The notes: generated from the letters alone by a model not told the origin. Shown: positions 12,713 through 24,265, counted from the first letter of the stretch. The stretch is DNA of 64,000 nucleotides from Nectonema munidae (GCA_030549495.1 JAUIRK010000900.1:337302-401301), one strand, 5' to 3'. Program-made: numbers and translations.

Positions 12713-13813
12713 CAGAGATCTGCAATGTAACTTTTCTCTCGTATGAAACCGACCCGGAAATTTTTTTTGATCTATCCGAACCGAAATAGAATAGAATTTA
12801 AATTTTCATACAGTTAATTAGGATTTTCAGTGTCCGAACTGACCGACCCTGAATCTTGCAGATCTTGTGTTTATCAGAAGATATTTCATTTTACCACCAC
12901 TATTATATATCTGCAAAGTGTATGAACTTCAAGTTTGACATTTGTGCTTTTTTATTACAACTACAGGAAGTCCTTGAATAGCGCGGTTTTGATCCGTGCG
13001 TGTTTTGCTATTACATGGTTTTTATTTTTTAATTTAATTTTTAAATTTATGAAATAAAAATATATTTTTTATATCTAATTTATCGCTTTTTTGGCGAACC
13101 AGTCTTATTGAAAGGCATTATAAATAGGCCTTGAACAACGCGGTTTTGATTAGTGTGGACGTTGAGCGAACCAATTAACAGCTTTGCTATCCATGTAACA
13201 GATACGCCTATTTTTTTGAAATTCGATATCAGTCTACACGAAGTGTAGCAATTATCGAAAAAAACTGCTTAGTTTTTGAAATTCGATAGTTAAAAACACA
13301 TTTGGGGGATAATTCTATCGCTCAAAAACTTTCCTGGGGTTTCAGAAACAATTTTTAGCTCCAGAGTATGGTATCATATAATAAGGAAATCCTGTTTTTC
13401 CAGAAAGCACAAAATTATTGTATCTAAAACGTACTGTCTTAGTTCTTATGGTTTGCTTTGCAGAATGACGTCCTGTATAAAGTATCATTTGTTCATCAAT
13501 GGAATAATGTGTCTCAAAGATTCCAAATTGTTTCAAACTACCATTTACAAGATCATAAAGAGATCTAACTTGTGAGAAGCGATCTTCTTTATTTATTCTC
13601 TCGTTATCTGCAAGGTGGATACATGATGTAGTGAGTAAATTACAAATTATTATTAAATAAAGAAAAAAGTACTGAAAACCTTATTAAAAACGGAATTCTA
13701 ATGGTATCGGAACCGAACCCGAATACAATTTAAATTTTCAACCCGTCGTCGCGGACCCGTTAATTCCGATTTGCGGCGCCCTAACTAACCCACCCGAACT
13801 TTGCAGATCTCTG
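12713..13813. mobile_element. Non-autonomous hAT-type element with 8-bp target duplication
   Basis: The ends are a perfect 13-base inverted repeat, CAGAGATCTGCAA at 12713 and its complement ending at 13813. The flanks are CAAGAAAG (12705-12712) and CAAGAAAT (13814-13821), 7 of 8 matching, as expected of hAT. An internal copy of the end near 12855 and a repeated CCGAACC...GAATTTAAATTTTCA block suggest that a roughly 150-bp element was duplicated or that a longer one was filled by insertions. A piggyBac fragment lies inside. Confidence 0.6.
13342..13600 (-). pseudogene. piggyBac transposase fragment
   Basis: The minus strand encodes RFSQVRSLYDLVNGSLKQF followed by HYSIDEQMILYTGRHS and RTKTVRFRYNNFVLSGKTG. 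This matches the piggyBac (PGBD) segment with the catalytic SVDE-like motif, then GRH and KPIRFGYK-type motifs. Only about 85 residues remain. It sits inside the hAT-type element at 12713-13813 and is unrelated to the piggyBac relic at 33.6-35.1 kb, which retains different residues here. Confidence 0.7.
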
Positions 13814-13821
13814 CAAGAAAT

Positions 13822-14420
13822 TATAACGAACACCATAATTTTCAACTATAACAAACTTTGAAATCAAAATGTACACCAAATTAAACAAAAATGATTCAGC
13901 CGTTGAAAAAATATGATTAAAGAACTTACAAAAGATAGATAAAGAATTGATTTCATTCCCCAAAGTAACTCTATGACAAAAATAGATGACAAGAGATTTA
14001 TTGGAAGAGAGAGCAAGCGACAAAAAACTTCTTCATCCACTCATAGATTTTTCAATTCTAAAATAGCCATCAGTCTACAAAATATCTCGATAGAAATAAC
14101 TTTCACAATGCATACAAAGAATAATTCACAAAACAGCGCTGCTATACCTTCATTAGAGATGTGTCTTATTATTATCTGCTAAGAAAAATGGTAAATTAGT
14201 AGATTCTTACGAAGAAATAACAGTGCAATCGCGTTAGAGACAACTTAGCCTGAATTAGGATTATGTTCGTACACTTTAGCCGAGTTTAACCGAAAAACAA
14301 CGGGAATGACAGCATAGTGCGTATTGAATTTTACATTTGCCGTGAAAATTAAGATCAGTCATTTCATTCAATTTTTTTGTCTTTTATATAATTCAATGAT
14401 GGTAAGTTCATTACAAAAGT
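13822..14420. other. Intergenic DNA, no feature seen
   Basis: Short opposing open frames at 13781-14182 overlap each other and show no motif. Nothing else recognised. Confidence 0.4.
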
Positions 14421-14562
14421 AAAGGTACCCCGGGGTGTTTTCATCGAGAAGGCACAATTGCGCCGCTTGTATCGAACTATGAGGAAAGCAGGCTTGATGC
14501 GGAATCGAACCCAAGACCACCTTGAGTTATCGAATCCAGCATCTAACCAACCCTACTCACGC
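14421..14562 (-). repeat. SINE-A, tRNA-derived (copy 2)
   Basis: A well preserved copy. The minus strand reads GCGTGAGTAGGGTTGGTTAG, a D-arm-like A-box region, then about 35 bases on GGGTTCGATTCC, a good pol III B box. A tRNA-unrelated body follows, ending ATGAAAACACCCC. It ends 160 bp upstream of the orphan gene at 14724. Confidence 0.75.
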
Positions 14563-14723
14563 AATTAATTATTTTATTTCATCTTCAATATTTTTTACAT
14601 GATTCTGTACTTTGTGTTTTGCAGCTTTTTAGATAATATAATTGGAGTTTTTTAAACTATTAAAAGTTTTTTTTTCTTACGCATTTCATAGTTTTGTTTT
14701 TTTAAAACATTTAAGATTGAAAA

Positions 14724-16305
14724 ATGTCCAAAAGAACATATAAAATAGATCCCCATCATTTTTGCTATGTCTGTGGCGAGTATATTAATTTTAAACAAGT
14801 CAAATTCAACATATCCTCAAACACAAGATACTTTGTTGCATATAAAAAATATTTCGGCTTTTCCATCGGTGACCAGGACAAATATCGGGCACTACATGTG
14901 ATTTGCGAATCTTGCAAGTCACTTTTGGAAAGCTGGTTAAGAGGAATGAGAAAGTTTATGCCGTTTGCTGTTCCAAGAGTATGGAGGGAACCTACCAATC
15001 ATTTCAATGATTGCTATTTTTGTATGGTTGATCTTAATTTGTATAAAAAGCCCACAGACAAGAAAAAACTTGTTTATCCGAACATTCCTTCTTCTTTAGC
15101 TCCTGTTTTACATAGTATAGAGCTACCAATTCCATCTTTACCACAAACTTCTGTAACTGATGATGATGATGTCAATAGTGAAGAGCCTTGGATACCAACA
15201 CAAATAAAATTCATTGAAAGTCAACATCACTTTCCTAACCAGGATGAACTCGAAGACTTAGTGAAGGATTTGAATTTGACTAAATCATCTTCAGAGCTTT
15301 TAGCTTCCCGACTGAAGGAATGGAATTTGTTATCTCCAGGAGTGAAAATTTCAAAGTATAGGCATAGACACAAAGACTTTTCACGTTTTTATTCTATGTC
15401 TAATACTCTGTGTTTTTGTTCAAATATTTCAGGTTTGTTTGAAGAAATTAGAGTATCTCATCTTTCCAACCAATGGAGTTTATTTATTGATTCGTTCTTA
15501 AAAAGTTTGAAAGCAGTTTTGCTTCATAACGGTAACAAATATCCCTCAAAACCTATCGGTCATTCCTCACACTTAAAGAAAGTTATGAAAATTTGAAAAT
15601 TTTACTTGAATTGATAAAATATGAAAAGTATAATTGGGATATTTGCGGAGACTTCAAAATAATTGGTTTGCTTTTGGGAATGCAGGGTGTATATACAAAG
15701 TATCCTTGCTTCCTTTGTTTATGGAACAGTAGGGACAAAGAAAAACATTACACGGAAAATGTCTGGTTAAAAAGAACATATTTCAAATTGGGTGTCATAA
15801 CGTCAAGTTTACTCCACTGGTACAGAAAGAAAAAGTCCTTTTACCACCACTCCATATCAAACTTGGCCTGGCTAAACAATTCATCACGGCTTTGTCTTCT
15901 GACAGTCAGGTGATATGTGAGTTGAGACGAATGTTTCTAAAAGTTTCTGAAGCAAAGTTAAACGCCGGTATATTTGATGCTCCTCAAATTAAAAAAATGC
16001 CCAATTCGAAATTTTTGAAAGTCAGATGACGAAAAATGAGAAAAAAGAATGGATGGCATTCAGAAATGTTGTTTTAGGGAAAAATAAGGCTGAAAAATTC
16101 AAGGAATTGATTTCGGAACTGATTAAAAGTTACAAAGAGTTGAATTGTAGAATGTCAATTAAAATGCATTATTTGCATTCTCATTTGGATTTTTCAAGCC
16201 AAATCTTGTAGATGTATCGGAAGAGCACGGAGAGCGGTTTCACCAAGATATTAAAGAGATGAAAAAGTGGTATCAAGGAAGATGGGAGATTACGTTTGAA
16301 ATTTA
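14724..16305 (+). pseudogene. Broken copy of an unnamed repeat gene family (SELLASRLKEWNLL family)
   Basis: An open frame of 290 codons starts at the ATG at 14724. It has two Cys pairs near the start (FCYVCGEYI; HVICESCKSLL) and a third near residue 95 (CYFCMVDL), suggesting a zinc-binding N-terminus. Then come FPNQDELEDLVKDLNLTK, SSELLASRLKEWNLL, LCFCSNISGLFEEI and LKAVLLHNGNKYPS. The reading continues in other frames as KIIGLLLGMQGVYTKYPCF, LWNSRDKEKHYTE, ELNCRMSIKMHYLHSHLD and EEHGERFHQDIKEM up to about 16305. I remember this protein as highly repeated in arthropod and Hydra genomes, so a DNA-transposon origin is likely, but no transposase motif is certain. At least three frameshifts or stops break this copy. 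No terminal repeats were found. Confidence 0.6.
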
Positions 16306-17344
16306 ACTCGGCAAAGTTCAGATGAAAACAAGCAAAAGAGACGAACTAGTACACGATTTTGATTTTTTTTTGTATTTTTTTAAAAAATAAACATTTGAAA
16401 AAATAAAAAATTCAAATATAAACTTTAAATAAATATTTATAAAATCATTTAATCACACATGTATATACAAATATATATGTATATGCAATTTATTCAATTT
16501 GAAAAAAAATATGAAAACTTATAGCAGTGCAAAAATAAAGCAGATTTTCAGAATCAGCATGCCTTAAATGCTAGAAAAATATTAAAAAAAACTTTTTGAA
16601 ACAAAATTGTTTTATTTTTGTTACGCGGTATGGATAAGATTTTGTCTTGTTGATGAGCTAGCGACATTGAACTTGAAATGAAAAATTCAGTTCAGAAATG
16701 CTTGTGCCATTTGCTCCCCACTGCCTTTATTGATTTTTAAAATCGCCAATATCTTCGGAGTCATTTTCATAGTGACCAATACAGGTATGTATAGTCTTCT
16801 TTCTTACCATCCAAATCAAGGATAACATTGTCTCCAAAGTGTACCACAAGTGGTACATCAGGATTGATCTCACTCTAGATTTCTCTTGCAAAATGTATTC
16901 CACACTTCTTTAGTGAAGGATGTAGAATTAATAAATTGATGAATGAAAATTCCACTCTGCGAACAGCAAGTGCTTGGCGGATTGAACTTTCAGTTCGATC
17001 TAAGGCTGCTTTAAAATCAAAATTTGCGTTTCTACTAGAGTGATAAACTTACACATAAAACTTATAAACCATTGTAATACAATGTCTTTGAGTTAAATTC
17101 GTCATTGTTCGTACTTTTTTTCCTTCTCCTTTCTGCCAATCATAGTTAAGTCAATCAGTTCTTAACATTTCTAATATGGGAAACATTATTTTTTTCTCAA
17201 ATAAGTCAAAAAAATCTAAAAATTTTTTTGAAAAACTTTGGGAGGAGAACTGAAAAGAGAAATTTCATCCATCGAGATTTATTGTTTAGAATTCCTCTAA
17301 CAGACATGGTCAACATAACTCAAAATCAAGATCATAGTTTTAAA
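16306..17344. other. Intergenic DNA with a possible orphan-gene fragment
   Basis: Mostly AT-rich. On the minus strand at about 17045-16745 a mostly open stretch encodes LLILHPSLKKCGIHFAREI and INPDVPLVVHFGDNVILDL. It resembles, weakly and from memory, the region before the LGVP motif of the orphan family seen at 2841-4735 (HWDxKL there, HFGDNV here). Treat as a hint. Confidence 0.3.
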
Positions 17345-17442
17345 CCAATGAGGAATAAAATTTCAAAGATTATATGTCTGCTTTCTTTTTCAATGGAATT
17401 TATACACTTAAGGAGACTAGTTTCATTTCTTGGGGCTAAAAT
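17345..17442. repeat. Fragment of the TTAA-flanked MITE family
   Basis: Contains TCTGCTTTCTTTTTCAATGG and, further on, TTTCATTTCTTGGG in the same order and spacing as the MITE at 38511-38627. Both ends are lost. Confidence 0.6.
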
Positions 17443-18892
17443 TCAAAAAATGAAAGTGCCTTATATTTCTTCCAAATTTCAGGTTGCTCTATGGCTTTTG
17501 TGAAATCCCTCCAGGTTGAGAAAGGCGCATATATACTCTCTATCAGGACGTTTTTAGATTTGCGGGTCCATAATATATTGTTTATATGGTCATCACCCCT
17601 TAATATATGTAATTTACCCGATTATACCCGAATTTTAAATGAAATATGGTTATGAGCCTATATTGTTATTAGTGGCATATTAAACTTGAGCAATTTCCCA
17701 AGACCACTTAGTTTTTAATATGGCACCCAGGCCGTGACTCAGTGTAATTTATATTCTGTACCACTTTTTGAATTTATAATTTTCTTAAAAAGTAATACTT
17801 ATCTTACCAATATTTCTAAGGTAATATGCGTTTGAAAGAAGAGTATTTTTGAAGAAAGTCAGGAATGCCTGGATTGGAGTGGATTGTGAAAATTTTAACG
17901 ACTTTGTGAAATAGATTTTCTTCCAAATATAGCGAAGTTTTACTCACGAGCGAAATACAATTTTTTATTCAGCAGAAAAGGCATGAGAAAGCATGATGTT
18001 AAAATAAGCAAAACAACGAGACTCACACGCACGCCTACAAAGCGATAAAGGTATTTTCTTTTTTATCCTTTTATATATTATTATATAAGATCAATGAGTG
18101 AGTGTATGCACATTTTTTGTTCTTTATAAAATTAAATCATTTGTTTTAAATACTACTAGCTAACTCAACTCGTCTTCGATTCCTAAGGAAATAAAACTTT
18201 TAAAAATAAAACCGCAAATAACTCAGTTTAACCATCCTCAAGCACAATGGAAGCATATAGCATAGCGGCTGAAATGCGCTGATATAAAACCAAGTAGTGA
18301 TGGCAATTAACCGTTTTTTTTGTAATCAAGTTAATTCATTGCTTAATATCTTTTGACCAATCGATTAATCAGCTAATCTTGAGTTTATATACAAAATCGT
18401 TGGAACATGAGAATGATGTTACGTTAAAGAAAATGGTATGTAATTGCACAAGACAGTATACTAGGACAAATTTATATATGTAAATTTATTATGATTTGAT
18501 AAAGGTTTTGCGAAATGGATTCGCATTAATTTCGTTTCGTTCGTCAGCCTTATTCACCGATTTATAAGCGCTTAATTTCCACCGTGAACCAATGGTGAGT
18601 AAGGTTGGTCCCCGTGGTACGGTCCATGCAACAAATCAACCAACTAAAAGGAATTTAACTAAATAATGTCTAAATTTCACAATTTTAGCTTTAAAAAAGG
18701 ATATACATTTCAAATTCATTAATTAATCTTCTTTAAATTAAATGGTATGCTGCTTTTGAATATAATTGAGATAGAATCAAGCATAAGACATATATTTCAA
18801 ATATAGTGGGAGGAGAGGTGACAAATAAAAGTTGCGAAAACTTTCTCTGCGTAACATTTATTCATTTGAAGAAAAGAGTAGATATAAAAAAA
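17443..18892. other. Intergenic DNA with a short SINE-B-like tail
   Basis: No gene seen. At about 18236-18296 a piece reading AAGCATATAGCATAGCGGCTG...GCGCTGATAT resembles the 3' tail of SINE-B (compare 54760-54819). Near 18596 GTGAGTAAGGTTGGT resembles the SINE-A head but does not continue. Confidence 0.4.
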
Positions 18893-19433
18893 AATCACCC
18901 ACATTCAGGCGTTCCACAAGGTAGTTCACCTTCTCCTATCCTCTTTAACATTTACATGTCAGACATACCAACACTAATCAACAATCAAATAAACCTAATC
19001 ACATACGCTGATGACATATAAAATCAACAAACTCAAGTACCGAATTAGCTCAAGAAAACATTAAATCAATCTTATTTAAACAAGATAAACATATGGCTAA
19101 AACAATATGATTTAATAATCAACACAGCAAAATCTCAATCAACACTTTTCACCCAAGAAAACACAGAACAAAACACAAAACTCAATCTTACTATTGACAA
19201 AACATTAATAAACACTAACAAAAACCCAAAAATATTAGGTTAAAATTCCCCCAAACCCCCAAAAAAAACCCCCCAAAAAACTCTAAAAAAAAAAAAAAAA
19301 CTAAACATTTTAGTTCATTAACTGGCACAAAATGGGGGAAAACAAAGAAATTCTCATCAATACTTATAAAACTATTACAAACCCATACTAAAAAATGGTC
19401 CCCAAAATGGGGGTTTTTTTATTTTTCCCCTCT

Positions 19434-19472
<39 letters not shown>

Positions 19473-20030
19473 TTTGGTAAAGAAAAAAAACTCGGTCAAC
19501 AACAACACACACCTTCTTCCAAAAAAAACCACCCTTCCTCTAAAAAAAAAATTATTTATCAAACCCCTACTAGAAAAACAAAAAAAAAAAAAAAAAAAAC
19601 ACAAAAAAAAACGCTCAAAAACTACACAGACACATGAAAAATACTATATTTTAAGACAACGAACTTATTTTTTATGACACATGTCAAAACAAAGAAGACA
19701 ATCAAAATCAAATATGCGTCAACAAAGCAATACACACACAAGCAGTAACCGATTATCTCTCCACACTAAAACATAACAAGCTCATAAATATTCCTCCACC
19801 AAAAATCGACACATACGAAGAAACACTATCAATTAAATTAATACATATACTTTCTCAACTTAGAGCCAACAAGTCACCATTGCTCCGTGAATATCTTCAC
19901 AAGATAAATCCAAAAACACATACAAATCCACTCTGTCCAGTTTGCAATCAACACCCACACAACACTCATCATTTATTTAACTGCCCACATATTTTCACGA
20001 CACTCAAACCCATGCAAAATAGTTAATCTA
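18893..20030 (+). pseudogene. LINE relic (reverse transcriptase and 3' end)
   Basis: The translation shows HSGVPQGSSPSPILFNIYM and LITYADDI, the RT blocks around the catalytic (F/Y)xDD, and later LRANKSPLLREYLHKI, CPVCNQHPHNTHHLFNCP, the C-terminal Cys/His motif seen in LINEs of the Jockey/I/R1 type. 5' truncated and frame-broken many times. The middle (19240-19620) is distorted by long A and C runs. No target duplication could be assigned. Confidence 0.75.
19240..19620. repeat. Homopolymer-inflated stretch inside the LINE
   Basis: Runs of A (one of about 30 at 19440-19470), CCCCC/AAAAAA blocks and GGGGTTTTTTT occur where the coding sequence of the LINE should be. Both strands appear open only because of these runs (poly-Lys on plus, poly-Phe on minus). 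A base-calling or assembly artefact is at least as likely as biology. Confidence 0.6.
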
Positions 20031-20430
20031 CTTACTTTGTGGGGAAACCGTTTAGCAGAAGCTTGGATCTAACTCATTTACATGTATTATATATTATATT
20101 ATATATTATTATTATAAATATATATATATTATTTCTAGCCATATGTAGAAGCCTGCAAAAAGCCGGCAGTACCTTATGGTGGATTTTTGCGGGTTGGCTG
20201 AAATTACACTGGTTTATCGCTGCTGCTGCGAAAGTGTAACAAAATTCTACACTTTTCCCTGAGAGTACTTGCTTTTATGGGCATACTCTCTCTGTTTAAA
20301 CAAAGCTTTGTTTTGAACTGATAGATTATACTCATATAGAGATAGTATAATTTAGGGGCTAACAGCAACAAGAACAAGTAGATATAAAAATTTATTAGTT
20401 TTACGAATATAAAAAAGGAAAACACATTAA
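20031..20430. other. Intergenic DNA between LINE and XRCC2
   Basis: An AT microsatellite (TATTATATAT repeats) lies at 20088-20130. Nothing else recognised. Confidence 0.4.
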
Positions 20431-20437
20431 TTTATCA

Positions 20438-20443
20438 TTTATT
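20438..20443 (-). terminator. Polyadenylation signal of XRCC2
   Basis: AATAAA on the minus strand, about 35 bases past the stop codon of the XRCC2 gene. Confidence 0.5.
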
Positions 20444-20476
20444 CGCTAAGCTTCACAAAAATTGCACTAATAATCA

Positions 20477-21199
20477 CTAACACTGATTGATGATTTGAAT
20501 GTGACCAAGATCTCGAGAATAATTCAAACTTCGGTACGAATCGTATACACTCGCCATTACCTTGGTTGAATCCTCACTACTTTTTGAAAGGGAGATATGA
20601 TAATTGTAAACGTCTTCATTTGTTTCTGCGTGTGTTTTAGAGGAAACAGAAACGTTTTGCAGCATCACAAAAACGACACAGCATCTACAAACCTGAACGA
20701 TTGATTTCGCAATTGAAACAATTTCCTTCTTTTGGGTGGAACAAGTCAGAAAACTAATAAAATCAATCACGACCAGTTTGACTGATAAATTTGTTTTGAC
20801 TAAATCTAGGACAGAGTACATGGCGAAAAGTGTTGACAAAGGATCGAAGCACTTGACTATCTTTACTTTGTTTAACAATGATTCCATTGAGAAAGTAGAT
20901 TTTTTAGTATTTACAAGGTGTTCGGCATAAATTGCAGCTTTCAATACCGGAAAACCGGATACCGTGTCGACGATTAGGACAAAATCCTCTGACTTTTCTT
21001 CCATGCTTGGATGTATTTGAAAGAGTAAGTTTGTGATCCAATAGAGAATTAGAGTTGTCTTGCCACAACCACTTTCACCCACGACATATACGATCGATCG
21101 TGGATGCACTCCATTCGGAAATAAAAAGGCGTCAATGTGGAGAAAGTCATGAACGCCACTCTTCACGCGATGCAAAAACTCGAGCCCACTTTCAAGCAT
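20477..21199 (-). CDS. XRCC2: XRCC2-like RAD51 paralog
   Basis: A 240-residue RecA-fold ATPase. XRCC2 works with RAD51D in the BCDX2 complex that helps RAD51 filaments in homologous recombination repair in the nucleus. The start reads LESGLEFLHRV, very like the ESGTELLARL start of vertebrate XRCC2; the Walker A GESGCGKT is at residues 41-48, a first strand VLIVDT at 74-79, an EHL motif at 93-95, MYSVLDL at 127-133, and the Walker B strand LVVID at 142-146. It ends IQIINQC, like the XRCC2 terminal strand. Vertebrate XRCC2 is about 280 aa, so this one is slightly short at the C-terminus. The ATG at 21199 is the first in frame after a stop; an upstream TTG and an acceptor-like TTTTAG at about 21227 would leave the protein unchanged. 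RAD51D is the main alternative. One exon. A TIR MITE ends 62 bp upstream. Confidence 0.8.
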   Translation of the reverse strand: MLESGLEFLHRVKSGVHDFLHIDAFLFPNGVHPRSIVYVVGESGCGKTTLILYWITNLLFQIHPSMEEKSEDFVLIVDTVSGFPVLKAAIYAEHLVNTKKSTFSMESLLNKVKIVKCFDPLSTLFAMYSVLDLVKTNLSVKLVVIDFISFLTCSTQKKEIVSIAKSIVQVCRCCVVFVMLQNVSVSSKTHAETNEDVYNYHISLSKSSEDSTKVMASVYDSYRSLNYSRDLGHIQIINQC

Positions 21200-21260
21200 C
21201 AAACCAAGAAATCATATTTGGAGCTAAAATAAAATAAGCAAAAAAGATTTACTCTACTCA

Positions 21261-21423
21261 GGAATCATACATAAATGACGTCCCCCAAATTTTTCTGTTT
21301 TTGAAGCCCACTCCTGTCGTGATTTTTACCCCTCCTGCTCTATTTTTTAATACAGAGCATCTAGAATTTGCCGCCCCCCCCCCCCTCCTCACTAGGTAGG
21401 GAACGTCATATATGTATGATCTC
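21261..21423. mobile_element. Short TIR MITE (TCATACATATATGACGTC family) upstream of XRCC2
   Basis: Starts GGAATCATACATAAATGACG and ends, read inversely, GAGATCATACATATATGACG, the same ends as the 4.67-kb element at 56423-61090 and the 114-bp element at 50965-51078. The centre has a C-run of about 14. Flanks TCA and TAT do not match, so the target duplication is lost or the ends are off by a base. It sits in the presumed promoter region of XRCC2. Confidence 0.7.
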
Positions 21424-22163
21424 TATCATATTTTGCAATACGTCACTATCCTTACATTTAATCAAGAGTTTGCGCGCCACTTTCTTTGGTTTGGTGACAC
21501 GTCGCTGAGCGACAATGTGCTAACCGCTGGCAATATTTAAATAATTTCGAATTAAAAAACAACAAATCAAAAAAGGTTATTCACAAAACTCCATCAATTT
21601 GATGCTTAATTAATCGAGAAATTCGTTAGAAGAAAAGAGGTGTCACAACGGCCAAATGTTTCAGTGCGTTTTTCTTATCGCAAAATTTATACCCCTGGAT
21701 ATTTAGTTACACAAATGATCTTTAACAAAAAATAAGTTTTGAAGCAAAAGAGTGGGCAGATGAAAATGCCGAATATATCACATGAGAAAAAGCTACTCTA
21801 TGTATAACATATGTGTATTGGGAATTTTGATTCAATATAAATTTTTTGCAATACTTTCTGTAACTAAGCTTTATGTATCATGTCACGATCCTTTAAATTA
21901 TGTCGTCTACCTACGCGAAAAATACTGTGAATGAAAGAAAAAGGAGCTTAACGTTTTTATAAAAACTTTGCATATCATTAGAAAATATTGTATCTTTTGT
22001 AAATAAACATAATAAAGTTGAATCAACTATTTGTAGAATAAATTTTATAAATTTGAAAAACACAAAATTTTTTAAATTGTTTAGAAAATATTGCGAAACT
22101 GATTATTATCATTACAATCATCAAGTTATTGGTACTTATCACGCCCCTTCTCAAAATTTTTAT
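21424..22163. other. Intergenic DNA, no feature seen
   Basis: AT-rich without open frames of note or recognisable repeats. Confidence 0.4.
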
Positions 22164-22334
22164 TTTTATAATGTATAATATAAAAAAAAGTTTATAAAAA
22201 TAAAAATTTTAAAATAAATTGTAAATTATAAAAAATTATATTATGAAAAAAAAAATAAACATTTTTTTATAATTTACAATTTATTCTAAAATTTTATTTT
22301 TATAAATTTTTTTATAATATAACATTATTATAAA
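22164..22334. repeat. AT-rich foldback (arms about 70 bp)
   Basis: The left arm (TTATAAAAATAAAAATTTTA, then ATAAATTGTAAATTATAAAA) is matched in reverse complement by 22263-22334 with few mismatches, around a short A-rich loop. It could be an AT-rich MITE or a cruciform-forming sequence; no flanking duplication was identified. Confidence 0.65.
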
Positions 22335-22379
22335 ATTCACTTTTTATAAAATCTTATGCTATTATATTTCAAGTTCTGA

Positions 22380-24262
22380 CTTGAAATATATTACATCAGA
22401 GAGAAAGTTCTCATATAACCTTCTCCTCGAAGACAATACCAAATCACCTACCTTAAAAATTTCAACTAATCATATCACTCCACCACATTTTGTCCTTACG
22501 ACTTTTGATAGACTTATCTCCACCAATATTTTGTACAAAAAACTAATCGTCACTGAATTTTCTTCCTCCGCCTACTCCATAATAATCTTCCCACATCTAT
22601 ATTCGAAATAAAATGACCAAATGATGTTGACACCACCGCACTCCTTCTCAATGAAACCATTTCATCCTGTATCAAGCAATCAACTCGTTCTAATCCTTTC
22701 TCCCGTAGACAACATGCAACGTTTTGGAATTCCAAACTATTTTCTCTCAGGTGTGCTCTGAAATCCTTCAGGAAATCACACTCCAACCAAGTAATTTCAT
22801 CTTATCAATTATGCCTTAAACTCTACAAATCAGAGCTGAAAAAGCTAAGAGGGATTCTTGGATTAAATTCACATCAAATTCATCTAATAATCCATGGGCA
22901 GTTATCAATAGTATCATTAGAACCAAATCCTCACAACCATTGCCTGATATACTCACACTTAACACAAGCTCTGATAACCCAATTCATTCAACCATTCGCT
23001 CAAGCACATGATCTATAATCTCCTCTATCAATAATCCTTTCTTTCTTGAAATCACAATCAACGAAATCACACACTCTATCAATTCTCTAAATTTCAATTC
23101 TACATCCAGTCTTGATCTCATATCACCCCTACACATCCAACAAATTTTCATCTATTACTTCACCCAACAAAGACCTCAAAGTTCTAGTCAATTGGAGATC
23201 TATAACTATTCTTCCAGTTATTGCAAAAATTCTTGAAAAAATTATACGCAGACGCCTTCTATATTACATATCCTCAGAATTCGCCCATCTCCCTCACAAG
23301 AACACTGAATCTGCCCTCTCAAATCTTACTACCTACATTGATATTCTCTTTCTTCCCATAAAATTACCTCTGCTCTCTTCTTAGACATATCAAATGCGCG
23401 TAATCCTGCCTGGCATCATGCGATCATTCTAAATATGTAACATAAAAAATACGCTAGTTATATTATAAAGTTTATTCACCATTACCTACTCAATCGATGC
23501 CTTATCTTCAAATATAAAATCTCATGTTGCATTTCATTCTCCCAATCTGTGGAACCCACATGGTGGTTATCTCTGACATACTTTAGCTCATAATAATTAA
23601 TCCTCTTCTTAACATAAACTCAAAAGCTCATTTCTCGCAATGCTATTCTGACGACAGTAGCCCATTTTTGATTCTACGGTTCAAAATCTTCTAAAAGGTG
23701 TTCATATGCCTTTGCAATCTACAAAAACAGTTTTTTACTTCCGATTTATACATTTAGTTCCTCAAATCCACTTAATTCAATCTTTGAATGTGGATGCACT
23801 GCATATAATTTCTCACTAGAAAACTTGAAAAACATATACGTAGATCACAAACTCTTTCAAAAACCTCCTCTTCACATAAATCATCTGTATTCTTTTCCCA
23901 CTTTAATTCTGCTTTCGACTCTTTTATTTAGCGCACATGGCAGAACAACTTATCTTTATCATCAAGTGAATTTCTCTCCGCTATTCCCAATATTCATCAT
24001 ATTCACACTTCATGGTTGAAACATAAATTTGTACTCACCCGCCATCTTATAAGATGGTTTATCGGCAACTGCCTTTGTTACGAATACTTCTGTCCTATTC
24101 GCCTATAAAATAACTCAGTTTACAGACTATGTAAAACTAATCAAGAAACACCGACCCATTTCTTACTTTTCTGCCCATCTCTTGACTCACTTAGTAACAA
24201 TGTCATGAATATCAAAAATTTTAGGTCACACTCCAAGTTCACTTTCGAAAACTTCTGCAAAC
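22380..24262 (+). pseudogene. LINE relic with reverse transcriptase
   Basis: Scattered frames give NWRSITILPVIAKILEKIIR (RT block), an upstream segment with KKLRGILGLNSHQIHLII-like decayed spacing, and near 24040-24250 HLIRWFIGNCLCYEYF, CKTNQETPTHFLLFCPSL, the 3' Cys/His motif of I-like LINEs. It is heavily decayed, with many stops, and ends against a SINE-A copy at 24266. Confidence 0.65.
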
Positions 24263-24265
24263 TCA

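Noticed and set aside
19419-19677. Opposed poly-Phe and poly-Lys ORFs
   Set aside because: They are artefacts of A/T homopolymers inside the LINE relic.
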